Shown piece by piece: positions 17,899-27,618 of a stretch of 64,000 nucleotides of DNA (its first letter is position 1; each line of letters starts with the position of its first letter). A program made the translations under genes and the position numbers. This stretch comes from Candidatus Phyllobacterium onerii (GTDB lineage Bacteria; Pseudomonadota; Alphaproteobacteria; Rhizobiales; Rhizobiaceae). The notes below the pieces were generated by a model, which saw only the letters and a list, made by a program, of their open reading frames with translations, was not told the DNA's origin and ran no database searches. The stretch covers positions 496,001-560,000 of the forward strand of contig NZ_JAQMHX010000001.1 in the NCBI RefSeq assembly GCF_028331445.1, in the 5' to 3' direction.

Positions 17899-18777
17899 AT
17901 GCTTTACAATATCCGCCTTCATCTTCACTACGACTACGAGCGCTCTGCTGCGGGTGGGCGGCACCACATCCGGGTCATGCCGCAGGCGATGCCCGGCATT
18001 CAACGCATTGTTGCCTCCAGCCTCTCGTTCGATCCGGTTTCGGCGGAGCGCTCCGAATTTACGGACTTTTTCTCCACCAGCGTGACCTCGATCGTCTATC
18101 GCAATCCGCACGAGACGCTGGATGTGACGATGATGGCACGGGTGAATGTGACGCGGCCGCAGAATATGCTTGATGTTTCGCCCGATCTTGCCGGACTTCG
18201 GAAGGAGATACGCAGCGTCTGGTCGATTGCCGCCGATGCGCCGCACCATTTCCTGGCCACGAGCGCCCATGCAGCGATCGACCCGGATATCACGGCCTAC
18301 GCCGCGCAAAGCCTTGTCGATGCGCGGACAGTGATGGAAGTGGTCAATGATCTCAACAAGCGCATCCATGCGGACTTCACCTATGACGGTGATGCGACAG
18401 ACGTGCGCACGACCGCGCGTCAGGCATTCGATCTGAAGGCGGGTGTGTGCCAGGATTTCAGCCACGTGATGATTGCAGGACTGCGCGGACTAGGCATTCC
18501 CGCCGGTTACGTCAGCGGTTTTCTGCGAACAATCCCGCGGCCGGGCAAGGAGCGGCTGGAAGGCGCTGACGCGATGCACGCTTGGGTGCGCGCATGGTGC
18601 GGACGGGAAGCCGGATGGCAGGAGTTGGATCCGACCAACAATATGGTTGCGGGGAACGATCACATCACCATTGGCTATGGCCGCGACTACTCCGATGTGT
18701 CACCCATTGTGGGCGTGCTCAAGACAAGCGGCTCGCAAAAGGGGAAACAGTCTGTCGATGTAATCCCGCTGGAGTGA
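17899..18777 (+). CDS. Transglutaminase family protein
   Basis: A 292-residue protein with the same two-domain plan as the N terminus of the large transglutaminase gene upstream: an N-terminal beta-rich domain, then the core with C184 (KAGVCQDFSH), H227 (AMHAWVRAW) and D244 (ELDPTNN). Its role is probably to cleave or form an isopeptide bond on the product of the ATP-grasp/DUF2126 partners. An in-frame ATG at 17881 would make it six residues longer, but that codon lies inside the terminal repeat of the MITE-like element, so 17899 is taken as the ancestral start. No good ribosome site is visible for either, so insertion may have weakened its translation. Confidence 0.88.
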   Translation: MLYNIRLHLHYDYERSAAGGRHHIRVMPQAMPGIQRIVASSLSFDPVSAERSEFTDFFSTSVTSIVYRNPHETLDVTMMARVNVTRPQNMLDVSPDLAGLRKEIRSVWSIAADAPHHFLATSAHAAIDPDITAYAAQSLVDARTVMEVVNDLNKRIHADFTYDGDATDVRTTARQAFDLKAGVCQDFSHVMIAGLRGLGIPAGYVSGFLRTIPRPGKERLEGADAMHAWVRAWCGREAGWQELDPTNNMVAGNDHITIGYGRDYSDVSPIVGVLKTSGSQKGKQSVDVIPLE

Positions 18778-18843
18778 GAATCGGCATCCATATTCCGCAT
18801 ACTATTGAAATGGTTTTTCTTGGTTTCTGGAAATCCCGAGAAT

Positions 18844-19971
18844 ATGGTCTGCACCATGCTTCCCATTCCGCCCCTGATGCTCACCACTGGTCCCGTTCCT
18901 GCCTATCCTGAAGTCCTTGCGGCGCTGGGATCGCCGGTGCTCTATGACTATCACCCGGCATTTCAAATCTTCTATGCGGACGTCACCGAAAAGCTGCGTC
19001 AGGCGCTTCGCTGCGATACTGCTCCGGTGATCATGCAGGGTGAGGCTATTCTTGGTATCGAGGCGGCGGCAGGCGCATTGATTTCGAAAAACGATGTCGT
19101 CCTTAATCTCGTTTCCGGTGTTTACGGCAGGGGTTTTGCCATCTGGGCATCACGGTATGGCAAGGAAGTCATCGAGCTCGCTGTACCCTATGATGATGTC
19201 ATCGATCCGCAGACGATTCGCGAGGCATTGAGAAAGCGGCCCGATATCTCGGTTGTGGCGCTATGCCACCACGATACGCCGTCCGGCACGCTCAATCCTT
19301 TGAACGACATCGGTGCGATCGTCGCGGAGCATGGCGCCTACCTCATTGTCGATGGCGTGTCATCCTTCGGCGGTCTGAAGGTGCATCCACAGGAAGCGCA
19401 TGCCGATATCTTCATCACGTCGCCGTCGAAATGTCTTGGCAGTACGCCTGGTTTGAGCTTGATTGCGTTGAGCGAACGCGCCTGGGCGAAGATCGAAACC
19501 AATCCGGACGCGCCGGTGGCATCGTTCCTGAGCCTCCTTGCCTGGAAGGGTGCATCGGAACCCGGAAAGCCTTTTCCTGTTACGCCTTCCATTGGCGAGA
19601 TTTATGCGCTGAATGCCGCGCTCGACCGCTATCTTGAGGAGGGCCCCGAAAACGTGTGGGCCCGCCACGCGCTTACCGCGGCGATCACGCGAAAGGGCCT
19701 GTTCGAGCTTGGGCTGCCCTTATGGCCCAAGGAAGAAGCTTTCTGCTCTCCGACGGCGACTGTTTTCAGGGTGCCGGAAAACATCAGCGATGTGGCTTTG
19801 CGCGATCGCCTTTTGCACGACCATGGCATTCTTGTCTCGCTCGGGCGCGGGGAGACTGCGGGCAGGGTGCTCCGTGTTGGTCATATGGGCGCTTCGGCAC
19901 AGCCTGACTTCGCCCGACAATTCATCGCCGCGTTGAGCGGGATTCTATCGGAACCATTTTCCATTGATTGA
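18844..19971 (+). CDS. Class V PLP-dependent aminotransferase, pyridoxamine-pyruvate aminotransferase-like
   Basis: About 375 residues of the class V fold. It shows LTTGPVPAYPEVLAALG at the N terminus, QGEAILGIEAAAGALIS near 60, the CHHDTPSGT block near 142, VDGVSSFGG near 170 and the lysine that would bind PLP in SPSKCLGS near 197. These blocks resemble the Mesorhizobium loti pyridoxamine-pyruvate aminotransferase of vitamin B6 breakdown more than the alanine-glyoxylate group. It would move an amino group from a substrate to pyruvate. The gene is followed 13 bases later by an ABC importer, suggesting uptake and breakdown of one compound. The start is uncertain: ATGs at 18805, 18844 and 18856 are all possible. 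Confidence 0.78.
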   Translation: MVCTMLPIPPLMLTTGPVPAYPEVLAALGSPVLYDYHPAFQIFYADVTEKLRQALRCDTAPVIMQGEAILGIEAAAGALISKNDVVLNLVSGVYGRGFAIWASRYGKEVIELAVPYDDVIDPQTIREALRKRPDISVVALCHHDTPSGTLNPLNDIGAIVAEHGAYLIVDGVSSFGGLKVHPQEAHADIFITSPSKCLGSTPGLSLIALSERAWAKIETNPDAPVASFLSLLAWKGASEPGKPFPVTPSIGEIYALNAALDRYLEEGPENVWARHALTAAITRKGLFELGLPLWPKEEAFCSPTATVFRVPENISDVALRDRLLHDHGILVSLGRGETAGRVLRVGHMGASAQPDFARQFIAALSGILSEPFSID

Positions 19972-19984
19972 GAGGATTGCAACA

Positions 19985-21601
19985 ATGTCCCGTATCCTGT
20001 TGAACAGGCGCAGTTTTCTCGCGACCACCGCGAGTGTTGGAGCAATGACGCTTTTGCCCGAATGGGCCCGAGCGCAGGCTGCTACACCTGTCAAAGGCGG
20101 GCGTCTTATTGTGGCCGGGGATAGCGAACCGGCAAATCTCAATCCCGCCATCGTCGCATCAAATGGTGTGTTCTTCGTCGCCAGCAAGGTCATCGAGCCG
20201 CTGGCCGAACAGTCCTATGATGGAAAGGATGGTCTTGATCCGCGACTTGCAACTTCATGGGAGGGATCAGCTGATGGACTCACCGCCACGTTCCAACTGC
20301 GCGAAGGCGTTACCTGGCACGACGGCAAGCCATTCACCTCGGCGGATGTGGCGTTTTCCGCACTGGAAGTCTGGAAGAAGCTGCAAAATCTGGGGCGGGT
20401 GGTGTTCAAGAACCTCGAAGGTGTCGAGACGCCGGACGATCACACCGTTGTCTTCAAATTTTCCCAACCGACGCCATTCCAGCTAATCCGCAACGCCCTG
20501 CCTGTGGTCACCTCGGTCGTGCCAAAGCACCTCTATGAGGGCACGGATATCGCCAAGAACCCGGCCAATCAAAAGCTGGTCGGCACAGGGCCATTCAAGT
20601 TCGGCGAATACAAGCCTGGCGAATATTACCTGCTCAAGCGCAACGCCGCCTATTGGGAGAAGGACGAGCCGCTCGTCGACGAGATTGTCTATCAATTCCT
20701 GCCAGACCGCGCGGCGGCAGGCAATGCGCTCGAAGCCGAGGAGATCCAGCTGGCTGCATTCTCTGCCGTGCCGCTCGCCGATCTCGAACGCATCTCCAAG
20801 GTGCCGGGCCTGAAGGTCTATTCCAACGGTTATGAGGGACTTACCTACCAGTTGATCGTCGAAATCAACCATCGCCGCAAGGAACTCGCTGATGTCAAGG
20901 TGCGTCAGGCACTGGCGCATGCGATCGATCATGATTTCGTCGTCAAAACGATCTTCCTGGGCTATGCGAAGTCCTCGACGGGGCCGGTGCCAGCCTACGA
21001 CAAGACATTTTTCGAACCCAATGTGACGAAGTACGCTTTTGACCCTGCGAAAGCCGAGGCTTTGCTGGATGAGGCTGGCTACAAACGCGGTGCGGACGGA
21101 AACCGCTTCAAGTTGAAGCTATTGCCTGCGCCTTTCTTCAATGAAACCAAGCAGTTCGGCGACTATCTTCGGCAGGCGCTGGCCAAGATCGGCATCGATG
21201 CGCAGATCGTCAGCAACGATACGCCAGCACACCTGAAGGCGGTCTATACCGACCATGATTTCGACATTACCGTCGCGACGCCGGTCTATCGGTCCGATCC
21301 GGCGATTTCGACGACGATCCTTCTCGAAGGCGGCCTGCCGGCGGGCGTGCCTTTCTCCAACCAGTATGGTTATGCAAACGCGGAGGTCGACAAGCTGATC
21401 AAGGATGCCGCCTCCGAGATCGATGCCGACAAGCGCGCCGGGCTTTACAAGGAGCTTCAGAAAAAGGTGGCCGACGACCTGCCGCTGATCAATGTCGCCG
21501 AATTCTCCTTCATTACCGTGGCGCGCGACAGCGTGCAGAATGTCTCGAACAATCCGCGCTGGGCCGTATCCAACTGGTCGGATGTGTGGCTGAAGGGGTA
21601 G
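19985..21601 (+). CDS. ABC importer substrate-binding protein (SBP_bac_5, dipeptide/nickel type)
   Basis: A 538-residue secreted protein starting MSRILLNRRSFLATTASVG, a twin-arginine style leader cleaved near ARAQA. The body matches the DppA/OppA family: GGRLIVAGDSEPANLNP, then LATSWEGSADGLTATFQLREGVTWHDGKPFTS split across the family signature region, and DVKVRQALAHAIDHD near 305. It would capture a peptide-like or amine ligand in the periplasm. AGAGGA precedes the ATG. The cognate permeases and ATPases are downstream but separated by an opposing vapBC pair. The ligand is not predictable from sequence; the aminotransferase next door suggests an amino compound. Confidence 0.88.
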   Translation: MSRILLNRRSFLATTASVGAMTLLPEWARAQAATPVKGGRLIVAGDSEPANLNPAIVASNGVFFVASKVIEPLAEQSYDGKDGLDPRLATSWEGSADGLTATFQLREGVTWHDGKPFTSADVAFSALEVWKKLQNLGRVVFKNLEGVETPDDHTVVFKFSQPTPFQLIRNALPVVTSVVPKHLYEGTDIAKNPANQKLVGTGPFKFGEYKPGEYYLLKRNAAYWEKDEPLVDEIVYQFLPDRAAAGNALEAEEIQLAAFSAVPLADLERISKVPGLKVYSNGYEGLTYQLIVEINHRRKELADVKVRQALAHAIDHDFVVKTIFLGYAKSSTGPVPAYDKTFFEPNVTKYAFDPAKAEALLDEAGYKRGADGNRFKLKLLPAPFFNETKQFGDYLRQALAKIGIDAQIVSNDTPAHLKAVYTDHDFDITVATPVYRSDPAISTTILLEGGLPAGVPFSNQYGYANAEVDKLIKDAASEIDADKRAGLYKELQKKVADDLPLINVAEFSFITVARDSVQNVSNNPRWAVSNWSDVWLKG

Positions 21602-21608
21602 CGGAAAC

Positions 21609-22013
21609 CTAGGCCGTCCAGTCTTCGACCTTCAGGCCGTCCAGTCTTTTGAACTCGCGTACATTGTTGGTGATGACGGTCAAGTCACGGGCTTTGGCTT
21701 GCCCTGCGATAAGCACATCGTAAGGTCCTATCGGCGCACCGGTTTGGGCGAGTGCGCTGCGCAACTCTCCCGATACGCGTGCGTCTTCCTGATCGAATTC
21801 CAGAATGGGAAAATCAGTGAGAAGCAGGCGCAGAGCTTCCAGATTGAAGGAAACTTTCTGGCTTTTATAAACGCCAAAATAGAGTTCGTGCGCAACGATC
21901 GAGGGGATACCAATCTCCCCTTCGCGTTTTTCGAGAATGAGGCGGACCAAAGTGTCCGATCTACGCGAGACCAAGTGAATGACAGCGTTGGTATCGAGAA
22001 CATACCGCATCAT
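21609..22013 (-). CDS. vapC: VapC-type PIN-domain ribonuclease toxin
   Basis: A 134-residue PIN protein with the acidic active-site residues in place: YVLDTNAVIHL (D near residue 7), IVAHELYFG (E), PYDVLIAGQA (D) and the final VITNNVREF with an N where D is often seen. VapC toxins cut tRNA or rRNA to stop growth. Its ATG overlaps the TGA of vapB, the usual coupling. It is read against the surrounding ABC-transport genes, between the binding protein and the first permease. Confidence 0.9.
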   Translation of the reverse strand: MMRYVLDTNAVIHLVSRRSDTLVRLILEKREGEIGIPSIVAHELYFGVYKSQKVSFNLEALRLLLTDFPILEFDQEDARVSGELRSALAQTGAPIGPYDVLIAGQAKARDLTVITNNVREFKRLDGLKVEDWTA

Positions 22014-22276
22014 TTGAACAGGTCGTCCAGTTCTGGCCGGCCCTGTTCGGGTGGTTGCTCGCGCCCATCACCAAAAAAGTCTTCACTGAAACCATGGTCG
22101 AGAGCCGCTTTAAGCGAGCTCCAGGCCTCCTTGTCGGGCTTGTGGGGACGCAGGATGAGCGCGTCGCCCTCGCGAGAAATTTCAACTTCGTCGACATTCA
22201 AGCGGAATTCTTTCGGCAGGCGAACGGCCTGCGAATTGCCCGAGTTAAACACTTTTGCAATCTGCGGCATATGCAT
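22010..22276 (-). CDS. vapB: VapB-type antitoxin (AbrB-like swapped-hairpin DNA-binding)
   Basis: An 88-residue protein opening MHMPQIAKVFNSGNSQAVRLPKEF, the classic VapB/SpoVT-AbrB DNA-binding fold, with a C-terminal acidic tail that would wrap around the toxin. It neutralises VapC and represses its own promoter. A longer in-frame start at 22336 exists but would run through the operator, so the ATG at 22276 is chosen. The palindromic operator is 18 bases upstream. Confidence 0.9.
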   Translation of the reverse strand: MHMPQIAKVFNSGNSQAVRLPKEFRLNVDEVEISREGDALILRPHKPDKEAWSSLKAALDHGFSEDFFGDGREQPPEQGRPELDDLFK

Positions 22277-22293
22277 ATCCAGTGAAAGAGAAG

Positions 22294-22317
22294 CGTATAT
22301 GCTAATTTGTATATACG
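22294..22317. promoter_or_regulatory. vapBC operator
   Basis: CGTATAT (22294-22300) and ATATACG (22311-22317) form a perfect inverted repeat with a 10-base AT-rich spacer. It lies just upstream of the vapB ATG, where VapB-VapC complexes normally bind. It also lies about 85 bases upstream of the first permease gene on the other strand. Confidence 0.65.
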
Positions 22318-22402
22318 ACCCGGCTTGTTCATGCAAACGCGTTTGTTTTTCCCCGGCAATCCCTCTAGACTCAACACTTATTCGCGCCAGCCGGAGTCCT
22401 CC

Positions 22403-23383
22403 TTGCCGCCTCTCGTTTCCTTTTTCCTGAGACGTCTCTTGGCGACGCTTCCAGTTCTATTCGTAGTGCTGGCCGGGAGCTTCCTTTTGCTTGAGGCGGC
22501 GTCCGGCGATGCCGTGGATTCCTATGTGGCTCGATCCGGCAGCATGGACGCTGAGCAGATTGCACAACTGCGCCAGGAATGGGGCCTCGACCAAGGGCCA
22601 GCTTACCGCTTCAAGGCCTACGCATCGGCGCTCGCCCGAGGCGATCTTGGCTGGTCCACAGCCTTCGAACGGCCTGTTGCCTCGGTCATATTGGAACGCT
22701 TGCCCGTCACATTGATGCTCATGGGCGTGGCCACGGCGCTGGCCTTCTTCATCGGGTCGCTGCTCGGCGTGGTCGCCGGGGCAAATCCTGGATCGTTTCG
22801 CGACCGCTTTTTGTCGATCGGTTCGCTCGCGCTTTATGCGGTTCCAGGCTTCTGGCTAGGTCTGGTGCTTATCGTGATCTTTGCAGTCGATTTGCGCTGG
22901 CTGCCAATCGGCGGCATTGAATCGGTCGCGTCGGGGAAGACAGGTCTTGCGCGCATTGCCGATATCGGCGCGCATCTGATCCTGCCGGTTGCTTCGCTCG
23001 CCATGGTCTACCTCGCGCTTTACCTGCGCTTGATGCGCGACCGGATGAGCGAGATCTGGCGCGATCCTTTAGTCAACGCACTGAAAGCGCGTGGGTTGAG
23101 CCGGGGGCGGATCATCTGGCGGCATGTGGCGCGCAATGCAGTTTTGCCGGTTATTACCATGCTTGGCTTGCAGGCCGCGGCGATGCTGGGCGGCAGCGTC
23201 GTGGTGGAGAGTGTGTTTGCCATTCCCGGCTTCGGCCGATTGGCGGCAGAGGCAGTGGCGCGCCGCGATACGCCGTTACTGCTCGGGGTAATTCTGTGCA
23301 GCGCCATCACGGTGGTCATCGTCAATCTCCTCGTCGATCTCGCCTATGGCAAGCTTGATCCGCGCGTAAGGGTTGGGCGATGA
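22403..23383 (+). CDS. ABC importer permease 1 (DppB/OppB family)
   Basis: A 326-residue protein with six membrane spans. It has the family N terminus (FFLRRLLATLPVLFVV), the EWGLDQG stretch before the first loop, and the EAA loop RDPLVNALKARGLSRGRIIWRHVARNA near residue 240. It pairs with the next gene to form the importer channel. The TTG at 22403 follows GGAG at 6 bases; upstream in-frame ATGs at 22307 and 22331 would place the start in or beside the vapBC operator. Its stop overlaps the next ATG (ATGA). Confidence 0.86.
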   Translation: MPPLVSFFLRRLLATLPVLFVVLAGSFLLLEAASGDAVDSYVARSGSMDAEQIAQLRQEWGLDQGPAYRFKAYASALARGDLGWSTAFERPVASVILERLPVTLMLMGVATALAFFIGSLLGVVAGANPGSFRDRFLSIGSLALYAVPGFWLGLVLIVIFAVDLRWLPIGGIESVASGKTGLARIADIGAHLILPVASLAMVYLALYLRLMRDRMSEIWRDPLVNALKARGLSRGRIIWRHVARNAVLPVITMLGLQAAAMLGGSVVVESVFAIPGFGRLAAEAVARRDTPLLLGVILCSAITVVIVNLLVDLAYGKLDPRVRVGR

Positions 23384-24191
23384 GGTTTTCGCGGATGCTC
23401 AACTGGGAGGGACGCGCAGGCGCAGTCGTGCTCGCGGCGCTCATCCTGATGGCGTTGCTTGCGCCATGGATCGCGCCGGGTGACCCTCTGGCGATTACCG
23501 GTGAGCCTATGCTGCGCCCCTTCGCATCCGGTGCACACATACTTGGTACCGATCGTCTTGGCCGTGACGTGTTTGCCGGTCTACTGCATGGCACGCGCAC
23601 GACACTGCTGGTCGCCTGCTTCTCTGCGGCTGCGGCATTGGTCGTCGGCAGCATCGTTGGCACGCTGGCCGGATATTCGGGTGGTCTTGCCGATTCAGTA
23701 CTGATGCGCATCACCGAAGCTTTCCAGACCGTGCCGAGTTTCCTTCTGGCACTTGCCGCGATCAGTGTCACTGGCCCGAGCGTTCCGACGCTGATCTTTG
23801 CCATCAGCCTTGGAACCTGGACGCAAGCCGCCCGGGTAACGCGGGCGGAGGTCCTGTCGTTGCGCGAGCGCGATTTTGTTGCCGCGGCGCGCACACTCGG
23901 CATGCGCCCGCTCGAAATCGCCTTCCGCGAAGTGCTTCCCAATGCGTTCGGGCCAACGGTATCGCTTGCGGCCATTTCCGTCGCCACTGCGATCCTCATC
24001 GAAGCTGCATTGTCGTTCCTCGGTTTCGGCGACCCTAACCGGGTGACGTGGGGCAGCATGATCGCCGAAGGCCGCACAGTCTTGCGCGCCGCGCCCTATC
24101 TTTCGATTGTTCCGGGTATCGCTCTGGTGGTCACTGTTCTGGGCGTACATTTGCTTGGGCGAGGGCTGTCACGGACCGAAAGATTGCAGCC

Positions 24192-24195
<4 letters not shown>
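23380..24195 (+). CDS. ABC importer permease 2 (DppC/OppC family)
   Basis: A 271-residue membrane protein with six spans and the DppC hallmarks: LGTDRLGRDVFAGLLHGTRTTLLVAC near residue 50 and the EAA loop SLRERDFVAAARTLGMRPLEIAFREVLPN near 165. It is coupled by ATGA overlaps to the permease before and the ATPase after, so all four downstream subunits are made from one transcript. Confidence 0.9.
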
Positions 24196-24988
<793 letters not shown>

Positions 24989-24992
<4 letters not shown>

Positions 24993-25771
24993 CGGAAACC
25001 TCGCGTGCATTGCCGGTATTGGAGGTCAACAATCTTGCCAGGCGCTTTGGCGATCGCGGCGCGGCAGGGCTGAAGGATGTGACTTTCGCCATCGCGCAAG
25101 GTGAAACCTTGGCGATCGTTGGCGCTTCGGGTTCCGGCAAGACGACGCTGGCGCGGCTGATCATGCGGCTTGCAAACCCGGATGCGGGTTCGATCCAACT
25201 TCATGGCCGGGATATCACGCGGTTGCATGGCGAACCCCTGCGGCGCATGCGTTCGCAATTTCAGATGGTGTTTCAGGATGCGTTGGCTGCGTTCAATCCT
25301 CGGGCCAGCGTTCGCCGCATTCTGGAAGATCCTTTGCGGATACACGGACTTGCCGAACCAAAGGATTTTGACACATCCATTGATGCGGTTCTCGAACGCG
25401 TTGGCCTTGGCACCGAGTCCAAACAACGTTTGCCGCTCGAACTTTCCGGTGGCCAGCGCCAGCGGGTCGCTATCGCCCGGGCAATCCTGACCAAGCCCGA
25501 TCTCATCGTGCTCGACGAACCTGTCTCCGCACTCGACGTTTCAGTACGCGCCCAAATCCTCAACCTTCTCTTCGATCTGCAGGATGAGACAGGTGTCGCC
25601 TATCTCTTCATTTCACACGATCTTGCCGTCGTGCGGGCGTTCGCCGACCGGATGATCGTGATGGATGAAGGCCGTATCGTCGAAAACGGCACCACGGAAG
25701 GGGTGCTCACCGCGCCGCAAGCAAAAGCGACGCGGGTGTTGATCGATGCCGTGCCCCGATTGATCAGATGA
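24989..25771 (+). CDS. ABC importer ATPase 2 (DppF/OppF family)
   Basis: A 260-residue ABC ATPase with Walker A GASGSGKTTLARLI near residue 44, MVFQDALAAFNPRASVRRI, signature LSGGQRQRVAIARAI near 152 and Walker B LIVLDEPVSALDVSVRAQ. It completes the importer. It is slightly shorter than typical DppF, and the C-terminal oligopeptide-transporter extension is reduced. The last 8 bases overlap the convergent epimerase gene. Confidence 0.88.
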
Positions 25772-26618
25772 GACCGTACTGCTCCGCCTTGTTGCGCAGG
25801 AAGGGCAGGCCATTGCCCATGACCTCTGCCTCATCCTTGGCAACGGGGCGCCACACGGCCAGGCCGTAGGCAACTTCCGGCGGCATATTGATGAAACTTT
25901 CCATCGCAAGCCCGCCCTTGAAACCTATTGCCGCGAGCGCCGCATAAATCTCGTCCCACGGGCAGTTGCCGTAACCCGGCGTTCCCCGGTCGCTCTCGGA
26001 AAGGTGGATATATTTCAGGTGTTCGCGCGCGTCGAGAATGCCATTGGCAGCGCCTTTTTCCTCGATATTCATGTGATACGTATCGAGGTGAACGAAGATG
26101 TTTTCGGCGCCAACGCGCTCGACCATCTGCACCGCCTGCCAGCCGGTATTTATGAGATGGTTTTCATAGCGGTTGACCGCCTCTACGCCAAGCTCGATGC
26201 CGAGTGTCTTGGCGTGTTTCGCCGCCGCGGTGAGCACGCGTGCGATATTCTCATATTCGCCTTCCGTAGGCGGCACGCCTGTCCGCTCTCCGATGCCGCC
26301 AAAGATGACGCCTGAAAGCGCCACGGCGCCCATTTCGGCGGTCTTGTCGATGGCCACCCGCAGATGTTCAATTGCAGCGTCGGGACGAACGGAGGCCCAG
26401 GCCGATTCCGGCAGACCGAGCGAGCAGACGGCCGGCAGTTCATGCTTGTCCAGAAGCGCGCGTGTGTGCGCTGCATCGACGGCCGGAGCGTTGAGCAGTG
26501 CGATCTCGATGAAATCCATCTTGTATTTCACCGCTGCCGCAATGGCTTTTTCGGCACCGGCGCGGTCCCAGTTCATCGTCCACATGCTGGTGTGAACGCC
26601 AAATCCGTGAACAGACAT
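25764..26618 (-). CDS. Ketose 3-epimerase-like sugar isomerase (AP-endonuclease-2/xylose isomerase TIM barrel)
   Basis: A 284-residue TIM-barrel protein of the D-tagatose/D-psicose 3-epimerase type. The metal-binding residues are visible in family context: glutamate in LGVEAVNRYENHLIN near 151, aspartate and histidine in HLDTYHMNIEE near 182, histidine in YIHLSESDRGTPG near 208 and glutamate in LAMESF near 243. It would invert C3 of a ketose or act on a ketose phosphate. It is the last gene of the divergently regulated sugar-import operon; only 4 bases separate it from the permease. AAAAGGA precedes the ATG. The exact sugar is not known. Confidence 0.85.
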   Translation of the reverse strand: MSVHGFGVHTSMWTMNWDRAGAEKAIAAAVKYKMDFIEIALLNAPAVDAAHTRALLDKHELPAVCSLGLPESAWASVRPDAAIEHLRVAIDKTAEMGAVALSGVIFGGIGERTGVPPTEGEYENIARVLTAAAKHAKTLGIELGVEAVNRYENHLINTGWQAVQMVERVGAENIFVHLDTYHMNIEEKGAANGILDAREHLKYIHLSESDRGTPGYGNCPWDEIYAALAAIGFKGGLAMESFINMPPEVAYGLAVWRPVAKDEAEVMGNGLPFLRNKAEQYGLI

Positions 26619-26622
26619 TTTC

Positions 26623-27618
26623 TTATCCTTTTCTGCGATTGAAAATCATGAGCTGAGCGGCGAGCCAACGTAGGATCATGACGGCGATCAGGAGGATGCC
26701 CCAGACCGCGGTTGCCAGATGCTGGTTGGCTCCCATGAGGTTGAGTCCCGACGAGAGAAGCTGAAGCACCACCAGGGCGACGAAGACCGGGATCACACGT
26801 CCGAACCCGCCGAACGGATTAACGCCGCCGAGGAAGCAGGCGAGAACGGTGATCAACAGGTAGGACTCGCCGTGGCCGACGCGCACGGAATTGAAACGCG
26901 CCAGCATGATGATGCCTGCGACCGCGGACATTGCGCCAGAGAGTGTGTAGACCAGCACAAGTACCTTGCGGGTGTTGACGCCAGAATAGCGCGCTGCGTC
27001 GATGTTGGAGCCAATCATATAGGTGTTGAAGCCGAGCTTCAGCCGCGTCAACAGCACGTGCCAGACGAGCACGCACACGATGAATATCAGGAGTGGTATG
27101 GGAATGCCCGCAAGGCTGCCGTGACCTATTGGCTGCAGGAAGGCAGGAAATCCCGAAATATCGCCACCACGGGTCAGGAACTCGCCGAGACCACGAACAA
27201 AGATCATCATCGACAGCGAGACGAGAATGGGATGGGCGCGCGTATAGGCTATGACCAGACCCATCACGACACCTGTCGCAGCGCCCACGGCGATTGCCAG
27301 GATGCACCCCAAGACGAACGAAGCCATGCCTGCGTCGACACCGCCATTGGCTTGAAGCACCCAGGCGACCGTGAGACCCGCGAGGTTCGCCGTGAAAGTG
27401 ATTGCGAGGTTGAGACCGCCGGTCAAAACCGGAAGCAGCATCGCAAGGGTCAGCAGGCCAAGTTCTGGCAGCTGGAACGCTACCGATCCGAACGTTGCAG
27501 AGCTGAGGAATTGCGGAGACGCGAGACTGAAGAACAGCATCACGGCCACGAAGGCCAAGCCCGGTCCTGCTATTTCCGGGCCGAGAAACTCTTTGATGCG
27601 GTTGACGGCCGTGTTCAT
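26623..27618 (-). CDS. Ribose-type sugar ABC importer permease 2 (RbsC family)
   Basis: A 331-residue membrane protein with eight to ten hydrophobic segments of the BPD_transp_2 family. Recognisable blocks are LLPVLTGGLNLAI near residue 60, the HPILVSLSMMIFVRGLGEFLTRG stretch near 130 and YLLITVLACFLGGVNPFGG near 260. It forms half of the inner-membrane channel. Its ATG overlaps the stop of the preceding permease (ATGA). The true start is 27618; the frame stays open further upstream within the neighbouring gene. Confidence 0.9.
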   Translation of the reverse strand: MNTAVNRIKEFLGPEIAGPGLAFVAVMLFFSLASPQFLSSATFGSVAFQLPELGLLTLAMLLPVLTGGLNLAITFTANLAGLTVAWVLQANGGVDAGMASFVLGCILAIAVGAATGVVMGLVIAYTRAHPILVSLSMMIFVRGLGEFLTRGGDISGFPAFLQPIGHGSLAGIPIPLLIFIVCVLVWHVLLTRLKLGFNTYMIGSNIDAARYSGVNTRKVLVLVYTLSGAMSAVAGIIMLARFNSVRVGHGESYLLITVLACFLGGVNPFGGFGRVIPVFVALVVLQLLSSGLNLMGANQHLATAVWGILLIAVMILRWLAAQLMIFNRRKG

